From Argonema antarcticum A004/B2 (GTDB lineage Bacteria; Cyanobacteriota; Cyanobacteriia; Cyanobacteriales; Aerosakkonemataceae): a DNA stretch of 34,348 bases. The notes under the pieces are model-generated. The model did not search any database and was not told the DNA's origin. It saw only the letters and a list, made by a program, of their open reading frames with translations. The position numbers were made by a program, and so were the translations under genes. The stretch's first letter is position 1, and each line of letters opens with the position of its first letter. Shown here piece by piece: positions 17,184 through 25,289 of the stretch. The DNA lies in contig NZ_JAIQZN010000058.1 of the NCBI RefSeq assembly GCF_023333585.1, positions 1 through 34,348 on the forward strand. The letters are read 5' to 3'.

Positions 17184-17732
17184 ATGCTGACTTCCACTGA
17201 CTTTAGCGGTTTAATAAATGAGCGCTTCTTCCACAATTTTTTACCTATTCCTGCCAGTAATAGCCTGAAACTGGGAGGAATCACCCCAGACTTTGAACTT
17301 GCGGATATCACTCACAAACGTCCCGTCAGGCTATCCGATTATAGAGGAAAGCAACCTGTTATAATAGCTTTTACGCGCATCTTTACTGAAAAGCAATACT
17401 GCCCTCTTTGCTATCCCCACATAAAAGCATTGAATGAAAACTACGAGCAGTTTAGCGGTCGGGGTGTTGAGATTTTGATGATTACCAGTACAGATAGGCA
17501 ACAAAGCGAAAAAGTCGTGCAAGACTTAGGCTTGAAAATGCCTTTACTGAGCGATCGGGCCTGTGGGGTTTTTCGTGCGTATGAAGTTGGTCAGGCGTTG
17601 GGTGCGCCTTTACCAGGACAGTTTGTGTTAGATAAGCAAGGAAAACTCCGCTTTAAACATTTGTTTTCCTTTCTCTCCCCCAATGCTTCTGTGGAGAAGT
17701 TGCTGGAGGTAATAAATCAAGTTGCTAGTTAG
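17184..17732 (+). CDS. Peroxiredoxin-like (AhpC/TSA family) protein
   Basis: A 182-residue thioredoxin-fold protein. GGITPDFELADI and VRLSDYRGKQPVIIAF correspond to the peroxiredoxin start; the active-site region is YCPLCYPHIKAL instead of FVCPTE. The first Cys aligns with the peroxidatic position and the second gives a CxxC-like pair. LPGQFVLDKQGKLRFKH and a C-terminal helix complete the fold. No distal resolving Cys of the 2-Cys type is seen. Likely an atypical peroxiredoxin or thiol reductase; the substrate is unknown. It follows the 2-Cys peroxiredoxin gene but is separated by repeats, so it is probably transcribed alone. ATG at 17184; no clear RBS. Confidence 0.82.
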   Translation: MLTSTDFSGLINERFFHNFLPIPASNSLKLGGITPDFELADITHKRPVRLSDYRGKQPVIIAFTRIFTEKQYCPLCYPHIKALNENYEQFSGRGVEILMITSTDRQQSEKVVQDLGLKMPLLSDRACGVFRAYEVGQALGAPLPGQFVLDKQGKLRFKHLFSFLSPNASVEKLLEVINQVAS

Positions 17733-17747
17733 TTCCATTGGCTTATG

Positions 17748-17796
17748 GGTAGGTATGCGCTTTAGGGCTATAAGAGGGCTAAAGCGCATACCTACC
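17748..17796. repeat. 18-bp inverted repeat between convergent genes
   Basis: GGTAGGTATGCGCTTTAG (17748-17765) and its exact reverse complement (17779-17796), loop 13 nt. It lies between the convergent peroxiredoxin-like and dnaJ genes and could terminate both. The core (GCTATAAGAG-GCTAAAGCGCA) is related to the elements at 25241 and 27870. Confidence 0.85.
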
Positions 17797-17802
17797 TATG
17801 CT

Positions 17803-18822
17803 CTATAATTTTATTTGTTTTAAATCGCTGCGGGGATTGAAGCTGCGTGCGGTACGGATTTTCTCGTAATACTCGCGATCGATCGGACTGAGGTCTTTGG
17901 GGGGTACGATCGCAATTTTCACCATCTGGTCGCCCCGTTGAGCTTTGGGTTTGGGCCATCCTTTGCCGCGCAGACGCAGGGATTGACCGGAACGAATTCC
18001 GGCGGGAACATTCACCGTTACGGAACCATCAGGGGTTGGAACTTCAATTTGGGCTCCCAACACGGCTTCATCTGGGGTAATTGGCACTTCGCAGACTAGG
18101 TTTTCGCCATCAAATTGGAAGAACGAGTGGGGTAACAGTTCCACCGTTAAGTACAAATCGCCTCGCTGCTGGGTGTAGGGACTGACTGCGCCTTTGCCTT
18201 TGAGGCGAATGCGGCTACCTGTTTTGGCACCAGGCGGAATCCGCACGTCTACTACTTCCGTACCTAAATCTAAGCGCTTTTGGACACCGTTAAATGCTTC
18301 CGATAGGCTGAGGCTAAGGGTTGCTTCTCTATCGGCGGCTGTTGCTTGACCTGTCTGATTTTCAAATCCGTCGAAACCATTATAGCCGCTAAAGCCTGTC
18401 GGGCCTCCCGTGTTGGTACGGTAGGTGTAAGCGCGACCCCCAGAACGTCCAGGCGCACCAGGGCTTGTGGTGCCAAAGCGACCTAGCAATTCATTGATGA
18501 ATTCATCGAAACTACCGTACTGACTAAAGTCGAAGCCACTGGGATCGACGCCTGCGCCTCCTCCTCCCGATGGCCATCCTTGACCGGCCTGTTTCCAGTA
18601 CTGACCGAATTGGTCATATTTTTTCCGTTTGTCTGAGTCTGACAAGACTTCGTAGGCTTCGCTGACTTCCTTGAAGTGAGCTTCGGCTTCTTTGTTGCCT
18701 TGGTTCATATCGGGGTGGTATTTGCGTGCCAGTCGGCGGTAAACCTTTTTGATTTCATCAGCGCTAGCGGTCTTGTTTATTCCTAGTACGGCGTAATAGT
18801 CTTTGAAGTCGGTCGCTGGCAT
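17803..18822 (-). CDS. DnaJ/CbpA-type J-domain co-chaperone
   Basis: 339 residues. J domain at 1-75 with HPD (KYHPDMNQG) and [25 protein letters not shown] (split: [26 protein letters not shown]). A Gly/Phe-rich linker (about 80-160: [15 protein letters not shown]) follows, then two C-terminal beta domains ([52 protein letters not shown]). There is no CXXCXGXG zinc finger, so it is a class B (CbpA-like) protein. It would stimulate a DnaK ATPase and deliver clients in the cytoplasm. AGGAG sits 9 nt before the ATG. No dnaK or grpE is near. Confidence 0.94.
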   Translation of the reverse strand: MPATDFKDYYAVLGINKTASADEIKKVYRRLARKYHPDMNQGNKEAEAHFKEVSEAYEVLSDSDKRKKYDQFGQYWKQAGQGWPSGGGGAGVDPSGFDFSQYGSFDEFINELLGRFGTTSPGAPGRSGGRAYTYRTNTGGPTGFSGYNGFDGFENQTGQATAADREATLSLSLSEAFNGVQKRLDLGTEVVDVRIPPGAKTGSRIRLKGKGAVSPYTQQRGDLYLTVELLPHSFFQFDGENLVCEVPITPDEAVLGAQIEVPTPDGSVTVNVPAGIRSGQSLRLRGKGWPKPKAQRGDQMVKIAIVPPKDLSPIDREYYEKIRTARSFNPRSDLKQIKL

Positions 18823-19023
18823 TAATTAAGTCTCCTATAGTAAATATGGGATTTATGTATTTTCTTGAGGCTGTTTAAAGTTTGGTTTTAATGGCAATTA
18901 CGGGCAGAGCGCTTTTTGATTAAGGCTTTACCCTAAAGCACAGTTAGAGTCGATTGTAATGCTTGCCAAATGAGTAGATTTGTGTTTGGTGCTGTCGCCG
19001 ATCGATTCTATATTATAAGACTA

Positions 19024-19569
19024 TCAAATATGGGAGTTAGGTTGGGTTCGGTTATTGCTCTTTAACCAGATCGCAATTTCCTGACTGGATACACCCGGAT
19101 AGTAGGGTAGCAAGCGGTCTAGGCCATCCTCAAGTGTTGGAGGAGCATCGCGAAGTTGCCGATACATCCGAAATATAACATCTTCCGGTACTTGACGCTG
19201 GCGGCGGCGATTACGTGCCAGACAAAGCCAAACTGGTATATCTAGCCACAACCCGGTGATGTGGGTAAAGCCGATTTCGCGGGAAGAGGCGATCGCTTCT
19301 CGTCGATGTTGGCGAACTGCATTGGTGGCATCGTAAATTGCTGCCTCTGCTTGTCCCAACTGTATTTGCTGGACAGCTTGCTGAAATTGGTGTTGCAATT
19401 CTTGCCAAACTAACAGCCAGGAGCCTTGGATAGCTTCATCTCCAAATAGTTTAGCGCGAATGGCGTCTGTAGAGATTAGCAAAGTTTCTTGACTTTGGGC
19501 TACTAGCTTTTGTGCCAGAAAGGATTTACCGCTACCGGGAAGTCCAATAAGGAGAATTAGTCTGGTCAA
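19024..19569 (-). CDS. P-loop kinase-like ATP-binding protein (AAA_33/polynucleotide-kinase type)
   Basis: The core starts LTRLILLIGLPGSGKSFLAQKL with Walker A GLPGSGKS, followed by LLISTDAIRAKLFG, a DATNAVRQHRRE Walker B/lid region and RNRRRQRQVPEDVI. This is the small P-loop kinase pattern (AAA_33, as in polynucleotide and zeta-like kinases). The open frame extends to a TTG at 19641, but the extra residues (IQNPKSKIQNR) are encoded by GATTTTG heptamer repeats and look spurious, so I place the start at TTG 19569 (181 residues). The start codon and lack of RBS leave doubt. The phosphate acceptor is unknown. It lies downstream of glgC on the same strand, about 200 bp away. Confidence 0.75.
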   Translation of the reverse strand: MTRLILLIGLPGSGKSFLAQKLVAQSQETLLISTDAIRAKLFGDEAIQGSWLLVWQELQHQFQQAVQQIQLGQAEAAIYDATNAVRQHRREAIASSREIGFTHITGLWLDIPVWLCLARNRRRQRQVPEDVIFRMYRQLRDAPPTLEDGLDRLLPYYPGVSSQEIAIWLKSNNRTQPNSHI

Positions 19570-19571
19570 TC

Positions 19572-19603
19572 GATTTTGGATTTTGGATTTTGGATTTTGG
19601 ATT
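19572..19603. repeat. GATTTTG heptamer tandem repeat
   Basis: Four direct copies of GATTTTG followed by GATTG, immediately upstream of (or at) the start of the minus-strand P-loop gene. Confidence 0.8.
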
Positions 19604-19721
19604 GACCCCCAGACGCTCGTTCGGAGGGCGAGCTTCGGCAATACTGAAAAGGTTTTTTTTCTTTACGACTGAAAGTAGGTTGCTCTCCGATCTTTTTGGT
19701 TTTCAGTCATGGCAATCTCAG

Positions 19722-19765
19722 ATTTTAGATTTTAGATTTTTAATCCAAAATCTAAAATCTAAAAT
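19722..19765. repeat. 19-bp perfect AT-rich hairpin downstream of glgC
   Basis: ATTTTAGATTTTAGATTTT (19722-19740) and its exact reverse complement (19747-19765) with a 6-nt loop. It is 9 bp past the glgC stop and is built from GATTTTA heptamers; it may act as a weak terminator or 3' stabiliser. Confidence 0.8.
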
Positions 19766-19773
19766 CCCAAATT

Positions 19774-21060
19774 CTAAATCACAGTTCGATCGGGAATGAC
19801 TGCGTTTTTCAAGACTACAACAATCCCGCTGCGGATGTAGAATCCTTGACTTTCGCGTTCGGCTTCTTGCACTCTGTCTTTGTTGACAATTTGAACATCG
19901 CAGCCGATGTGAGCATTTTTGTCAATGATGGCACGACGAATTGTTGAGTTGGCACCTATGCCCATATAAACATGGGCACCGCTGTTGAATTGCCGTTCGC
20001 TAAAAGGTTCGTAGAAGTCTGACCCCATAATGAGGGAGTCTTCAATCAGACAACCTGCTTCGATCCGCGATCGCACTCCCAACACCGAGCGATCGATCCG
20101 GCATTCCTTCAAGATACAGCCTTCGCCAATCATCGATTCCGTCACATGACAATCCAACAGTTTTGTGGGTGGCAAGTAACGAGCGCGAGTATAGATGGGG
20201 GCATTTTCGTCGTAGAAGCTGAAAGGCGGGTGAGGCTGCCGCGTCAGGGCCAAGTTTGCTTCATAGAACGCTTCGATCGTCCCAATATCTTCCCAGTAAT
20301 CGTCAAATAGGTAGGCTTGAACGTTATAGTCCTTTGCCGACGAGGGGATAATCTCTTTACCAAAATCCGTGCGTTCTAGTGATTCTTTGAGCAACTTAAT
20401 CAGCACGTCTTTTTTGAAGACATAAATCCCCATTGAGGCAATATAGGGCATTTTCTGCGCCTCTTCGGGTGTTAGCCCCAGAGCGGTGGTATCCACCTGC
20501 ATCTGTTGGAGGGCGTCACCTTTGGGTTTTTCGCTGAAATCAACCACCCTGCCCTTACCATCAATTTTCATCAAGCCGAAGTCCGAGGCGCGTTTGTCGT
20601 CCATCGGCACAACGGAGATGGTGATATCCGCATTGGTGTCCCGGTGACGTTGCCAGAATAGGCGATAGTCCATCCGGTAGAGGTGATCTCCCGACAAAAT
20701 TATATATTCATCGACATCCCACTCTTCCAACAGCCACAGATACTGGCGCACCGCATCGGCAGTACCCTGAAACCAGTTGGGGTTTTCGGGGGTTTGCTGG
20801 GCGGCTAGTACCTCAACGAAGCCTTCGGTGAAGCCTGAGAAGTTGTAGGCGCGGGCAATGTGCCGATTGAGGGAAGCTGAGTTAAATTGCGTCAGGACGT
20901 AAATCTTGTAGATTTCTGAGTTAATGCAGTTACTGACGGGGATATCGATGAGGCGATATTTCCCTGCTAGTGGTACTGCTGGTTTGGCGCGGAGCTTGGT
21001 TAACGGGTAAAGACGGGTGCCAGCGCCGCCTCCGAGAATAATGGCTAGAACTCTTTTCAC
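19774..21060 (-). CDS. glgC: Glucose-1-phosphate adenylyltransferase (ADP-glucose pyrophosphorylase)
   Basis: 428 residues, normal for cyanobacteria. The N-terminal nucleotidyltransferase has [22 protein letters not shown] (as [13 protein letters not shown] and RAKPAVP), [22 protein letters not shown] and VDFSEKPKG; a C-terminal left-handed beta-helix follows ([30 protein letters not shown]). It makes ADP-glucose from glucose-1-phosphate and ATP, the committed step of glycogen synthesis; cyanobacterial enzymes respond to 3-phosphoglycerate and phosphate. Start is GTG 21060 with AAGAGG about 6 nt upstream. No other glg gene is adjacent, though a debranching enzyme lies about 4 kb away. Confidence 0.97.
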   Translation of the reverse strand: MKRVLAIILGGGAGTRLYPLTKLRAKPAVPLAGKYRLIDIPVSNCINSEIYKIYVLTQFNSASLNRHIARAYNFSGFTEGFVEVLAAQQTPENPNWFQGTADAVRQYLWLLEEWDVDEYIILSGDHLYRMDYRLFWQRHRDTNADITISVVPMDDKRASDFGLMKIDGKGRVVDFSEKPKGDALQQMQVDTTALGLTPEEAQKMPYIASMGIYVFKKDVLIKLLKESLERTDFGKEIIPSSAKDYNVQAYLFDDYWEDIGTIEAFYEANLALTRQPHPPFSFYDENAPIYTRARYLPPTKLLDCHVTESMIGEGCILKECRIDRSVLGVRSRIEAGCLIEDSLIMGSDFYEPFSERQFNSGAHVYMGIGANSTIRRAIIDKNAHIGCDVQIVNKDRVQEAERESQGFYIRSGIVVVLKNAVIPDRTVI

Positions 21061-22099
21061 GAAAAACCTCTTAACTGCCGATCGTTCCCAAGTCCAGTGT
21101 CGGACTGTGCGGGATCGTTGGCAAGGGGGGGAGGGGGGAAAGTTTTGAGGAATGAGGAATGAGTTTTGAGTTGATTAATTTTTTTAATTGATGAATTATA
21201 ACTTATTTAGGGGGAAAAAGTTGGAAAATATTAATTTGAGGCAATTATGTTGAAGTACAATCCGTTAAGTTGTTTGCCATCTTCGGAAGAATTACCCAGT
21301 TCGGATGATACGCCTGTGGATAATGAATTGCAAGTTTTAATTCCCAGTTTGTTGTTGGCAGTTTTAGCTTTGATTTGGCAAGAACGGGATGTCAAGGATA
21401 CACTGAGGCAGAAGTTGCTGAAATAGAGCATTACATAGCTGAATGGGTTGCTTCTACATTGAGGTAATTGAGGAGTTAATTTTGTTAGCGACATTTGACA
21501 TTTGACAACCACTCTCCCTTAAAGTATTTTATCAAGTAAATAGCTTTTTAAGCGGCCAAAAAATGGGTGCGATCGCTTCTTTCAGGATCTAGCCCGAACT
21601 ATTAGCTGTAAATGGTTCTTGTCAAAATAAATACCTGTTGTTTGGTACAGAAACACATATTTTTTGGTGAAGGTTATTAACAAGTAAAAAATCTTCATAG
21701 ATAAAGTCTAATACAGTTGAGCTTTTATGAGTCGCCCAAGCAGTTCTGGAACTACTTCACTAAGTTTTTCCCTAAAACGGCTGTGTCGTTAAACCTACGT
21801 GCGGATATAAATATTGTATAAATTTATGCTTATATAAATGAGGTTTTTCTATTTTTCAACTCAAAAAATAAGTTCCTTTTCTCAAAAAAAGCTCGAAATA
21901 AAAAAATAAGATTTTAGGTTTATAGTTGGAGTCAAAGATTAAAGCAATTGTACGAGAACATTTTAAAGCAGAACTTTGCACGGCCAAAACAGCGATCGCC
22001 AAGTATACTTAAACACATCATATAACCGCACTAACATCCTAGTCTAATGGCTGAGCGTACTCAACAGGTGGCGGTTGCTTTTATGGGTGTATTTGTGAA
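21061..22099. other. 1-kb largely non-coding region
   Basis: Apart from the Uma2-like remnant at 21247-21467 I see no gene. The region is AT-rich, with several possible -10-like TATAAT-type strings (for example near 21805-21835) but no paired -35 I would defend. It separates divergent glgC and the haemagglutinin-domain gene and must hold both promoters. Confidence 0.55.
21247..21467 (+). pseudogene. Uma2-family nuclease remnant
   Basis: An ATG at 21247 opens 59 codons (MLKYNPLSCLPSSEELP, then SDDTPVDNELQVLIPSLLLA and LALIWQERD) ending at TAG 21424. This matches from memory the N terminus of one group of cyanobacterial Uma2 (PD-(D/E)XK-like) proteins, normally ~200-240 residues. The whole catalytic part is missing. 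A second frame continues YTEAEVAEIEHYIAEWVA to TAA at 21465, as if the middle had been deleted with a frameshift. Probably dead. Confidence 0.55.
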
Positions 22100-25045
22100 A
22101 TGTCTCAAAAAAGGGTAATCGGGTGCTGGACATTATGTGCGACAAGTTTGTTTTGGGTGAGTGGGGCGATCGCTTCTTTGGGAGACTGCACTCTGGCTCA
22201 AATTACACCAGATGCTACCCTAAGAGTCAATTCTGTCGTCACACCCTCTCTGGACACCAGCATCATTGAGGGAGGAACATATAAAGGTGGCAACCTCTTC
22301 CACAGCTTTAAAGATTTTTCTGTTCCTACAGGCGGCACAGTCCTCTTCAACAACGCACTGGACATCCAAAACATCTTTACACGGGTCACAGGTGGGTCGA
22401 TTTCTCACATTGATGGGTTGCTCAAAGCTAACGGCACCGCCAATCTGTTTTTACTAAATCCTAACGGAATTATTTTTGGCCTCAATGCTCAACTGAATAT
22501 CGGTGGCTCGTTTTTAGCAAGTACAGCCAATAGTATAAACTTTACTGATGGGACTTCTTTTAGCGCCAGCGCTCCTCAAACCACGTCCTTGCTGACAATT
22601 AGTGTACCCATTGGTTTGCAATTTGGGTCAAATCCAGGAGATATTATCAATCGATCTAGAGCGATCGATAACAGCAGTCAAGCAGCCGGATTACAAGTGC
22701 AGCCAGGAAGAACCCTCGCTCTTATAGGCGGAAATGTGAGTGTGGATGGAGGAATTTTACTGGCTCCAGGTGGTCGAGTGGAGTTGGGAGGTTTAGCAGA
22801 AGCGGGAACAGTCGGGCTAAATATGGATGGAGATAATTTAAGTTTAAATTTTCCCGATCGCATAACAAGAGCAAATATATCTCTCACCAATGGCACGGAA
22901 GTGAATGTAGAAGCTGCTGGCGGCGGTAGTATTGCGATCTATGCCAAAAACTTAGAAATTTCACAAGGAGCAGTTCTTCGAGCTGGAATAGCTTCGGGAT
23001 TGGGTTCTATTGACGCTCGCGCCGGAGATATCGAAATCGATGTAACTGGAGCATTAGTTATCACTGGTACTCGCAGCATTATTTATAATCAAGTATTAGA
23101 GAACGCAACAGGCTTCGGTGGTGATATTCACATTACAGCAGTTTCTTTAACGGTAAGCAACGGCGGTTACATCTACGCTGGCACTAGAGGCAAGGGAAAT
23201 GCAGGCAACGTAAATATAAACATCCTGGGTACAGCCTTATTTGAAGGTGAGGGTATCAACAACATCTCCAGCGCTGCATACAACAGAGTAGAACGGGGAG
23301 CTACGGGTCAGGGAGGAGATGTCAATATTACAGCAGGTTCGCTAACAGTAAGCAATGGCGCTCTTGTGCAAGCTAGCACAAACGGACAGGGAAACGCTGG
23401 CAATCTCAACATCAATGTCCGCGATTTAGTATCTTTTGATGGAGTGGGGCCTGATGTTTTTTCTAGCGGTGCTTACAGCGGTGTGGAATCTAATAATGCT
23501 GTAGGGAATGGAGGAAATATAAATATTTCGGCTGGTTCTCTCTCTGTTACAAACGGTGCTGTTGTCACGGCTAGCACGGAAGGAATGGGAAATGCAGGCA
23601 ATATAACTATTAATGTTGCCAATGCGATCGTCTTGTCGGGGATAAGCCCTTCTTTCAATGAAATTCTTCAAACTGAACAATCCAGCGGTATATATAGCGT
23701 CGTCAAACCTACGGGAGTGGGAACTGGAGGAAATATTAACATTACAACGGGTTCGCTAGAAGTTGCTGATGGCGCTCTCGTAATTGCCAGAACCCGAGGC
23801 CAGGGAAATGCCGGGAATATTCAGATTAATACGGCTGATTATATCACAATTTATGGAATTGGCACAGATAAAACTTCCAGTGCCTTATTAACACCTACTG
23901 AGCCAGGGGCAAGGGGTTTGGGAGGAGATATTACAGTTAATACTAATGTTTTTCGCGTATCAGATGGGGCTGTGATTAATTCCCAAACACTTAATGAAAA
24001 TAAGGGAGGAAACATTACGATTAACGCCACTATTTTTGAGGCTACAGGCGGTGGACAAGCGATCGCCACAACTAGCAGCAGCGGTCAGGCAGGTAATATA
24101 ACTATCAATGCTACTGACAAAATTATCCTTTCTGGTAGCGATCCCAATTTTGTCGAACGAGAGGGCCGATTTGATGCAAACATTGTTGGTAATAATGAAG
24201 GCCCAGCCAGCGGATTATATGCCAGTACAGCTAAGGGTCAGGAATCTACAGGTGCAGGGGGAAATTTGACAATTCAAGCGCGGGGGCAGATGATTGTCAC
24301 AGAGGGGGCGCAAGTCACTGTGAGCGCTCAAGGAACGGGCGCAGCAGGCAATCTGGAAGTCGCGGCTAGCTCAATTCATCTAGATAATGGTTTTATGACA
24401 GCTACCACGACAGCGGGTAATTTTGGGAATATTAATCTGCGATCGCAAGGATTAGTGTTACGCAATGGCAGTAGAATCAGCACGGATGCTACCCAAGGCA
24501 CGGCCAATGGCGGCAATATCACGATCGATACGGGTGTCTTAGCTGGTTTGGAAAATAGCGATATAATTGCCAAAGCGATCGCCGGACGGGGTGGCAATAT
24601 CCTGATCTATACTCAAGGCGACTTTCGCTCGATCGATAGCGAAGTCAGTGCCAGTTCGGAAAGGGGAATTAATGGTGTAGTGGACATCCAAACACCGAAC
24701 ACTAACCCTACTCAAGGATTACTTAAGTTACCCCAAGTACCGATCGCTTCTTCACCTCCAGCGCAAGGTTGTCGAGCGAGGGGTAGACAAACTCGATTTA
24801 TTAATACTGGTAGTGGTGGAGTGCCACCAAATCCCAGCGATGCACTTAGCAGTAATATAGGCTGGGTAGATTCATCAACAAGGGAATCAAATCTATATAA
24901 CCCTAAAACTTATTCCTCTTTCCCGGAGCAAATTGTCGAAGCCCAAGGCTGGATAATCAATCCTAATGGTGTGGTGGAACTTACTGCTTCTCCATCCGTT
25001 GTGACGCCTAACAACTCTGGTTCTGTATTACCTGCTTGCAATTAA
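22100..25045 (+). CDS. Two-partner-secretion haemagglutinin-domain protein (TpsA-like)
   Basis: 981 residues. A signal peptide at 1-33 ends in TLAQ. The N-terminal TPS (haemagglutination activity) domain at about 34-290 has the hallmark ANLFLLNPNGIIFG and later PGRTLALIGGNVSVDGG. The middle (about 310-830) is a beta-helix of imperfect ~85-residue repeats (GGDVNITAGSLTVSNGALVQAST, split: GGDVNITAGSLTVSNG, QGNAGNLNINV). The C terminus carries PPAQGCRARGRQ, AQGWIINPNG and a final LPACN, seen in many cyanobacterial members. It should be exported by Sec and cross the outer membrane through a TpsB (ShlB-type) porin; none is in the window. The CHAT lipoprotein gene follows in the same direction after about 240 bp. 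Confidence 0.92.
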   Translation: MSQKRVIGCWTLCATSLFWVSGAIASLGDCTLAQITPDATLRVNSVVTPSLDTSIIEGGTYKGGNLFHSFKDFSVPTGGTVLFNNALDIQNIFTRVTGGSISHIDGLLKANGTANLFLLNPNGIIFGLNAQLNIGGSFLASTANSINFTDGTSFSASAPQTTSLLTISVPIGLQFGSNPGDIINRSRAIDNSSQAAGLQVQPGRTLALIGGNVSVDGGILLAPGGRVELGGLAEAGTVGLNMDGDNLSLNFPDRITRANISLTNGTEVNVEAAGGGSIAIYAKNLEISQGAVLRAGIASGLGSIDARAGDIEIDVTGALVITGTRSIIYNQVLENATGFGGDIHITAVSLTVSNGGYIYAGTRGKGNAGNVNINILGTALFEGEGINNISSAAYNRVERGATGQGGDVNITAGSLTVSNGALVQASTNGQGNAGNLNINVRDLVSFDGVGPDVFSSGAYSGVESNNAVGNGGNINISAGSLSVTNGAVVTASTEGMGNAGNITINVANAIVLSGISPSFNEILQTEQSSGIYSVVKPTGVGTGGNINITTGSLEVADGALVIARTRGQGNAGNIQINTADYITIYGIGTDKTSSALLTPTEPGARGLGGDITVNTNVFRVSDGAVINSQTLNENKGGNITINATIFEATGGGQAIATTSSSGQAGNITINATDKIILSGSDPNFVEREGRFDANIVGNNEGPASGLYASTAKGQESTGAGGNLTIQARGQMIVTEGAQVTVSAQGTGAAGNLEVAASSIHLDNGFMTATTTAGNFGNINLRSQGLVLRNGSRISTDATQGTANGGNITIDTGVLAGLENSDIIAKAIAGRGGNILIYTQGDFRSIDSEVSASSERGINGVVDIQTPNTNPTQGLLKLPQVPIASSPPAQGCRARGRQTRFINTGSGGVPPNPSDALSSNIGWVDSSTRESNLYNPKTYSSFPEQIVEAQGWIINPNGVVELTASPSVVTPNNSGSVLPACN

Positions 25046-25289
25046 GATTTTATTAGAAATATGATTTATGTAAGTGTCACAAGATAAATACAAATTTTGG
25101 GGTACTTTGTTGCGATATAGCAACCGCCAAGGCGGTTAGGGCAACTCCAACTCTTACTTCTTATCCAAATCCCTTACGGAGTAACCTTTTCCCTCTTCCC
25201 TCTTCCCTAGCCCCTAGCCCCTAGCCCCTAGCCCCTAGCTATAAGAGCGCTAAAGCGCAACAACGTACCTTTTAGAGAGAGGAGCGAGC
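25046..25289. other. intergenic heptamer repeats before the CHAT lipoprotein
   Basis: Contains TTCCCTC repeats (about 25188-25207), about five CCCTAGC heptamers (25205-25240) and then the 30-bp element at 25241-25270. The RBS GAGAGGAG ends 5 nt before the GTG at 25290. Confidence 0.7.
25241..25270 (+). repeat. 30-bp inverted repeat, left copy
   Basis: Starts ATAAGAGCGCTAAAGCGCAA and ends CGTACCT. The exact reverse complement lies at 27870-27899. It is 19 bp before the GTG of the CHAT gene. Confidence 0.9.
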
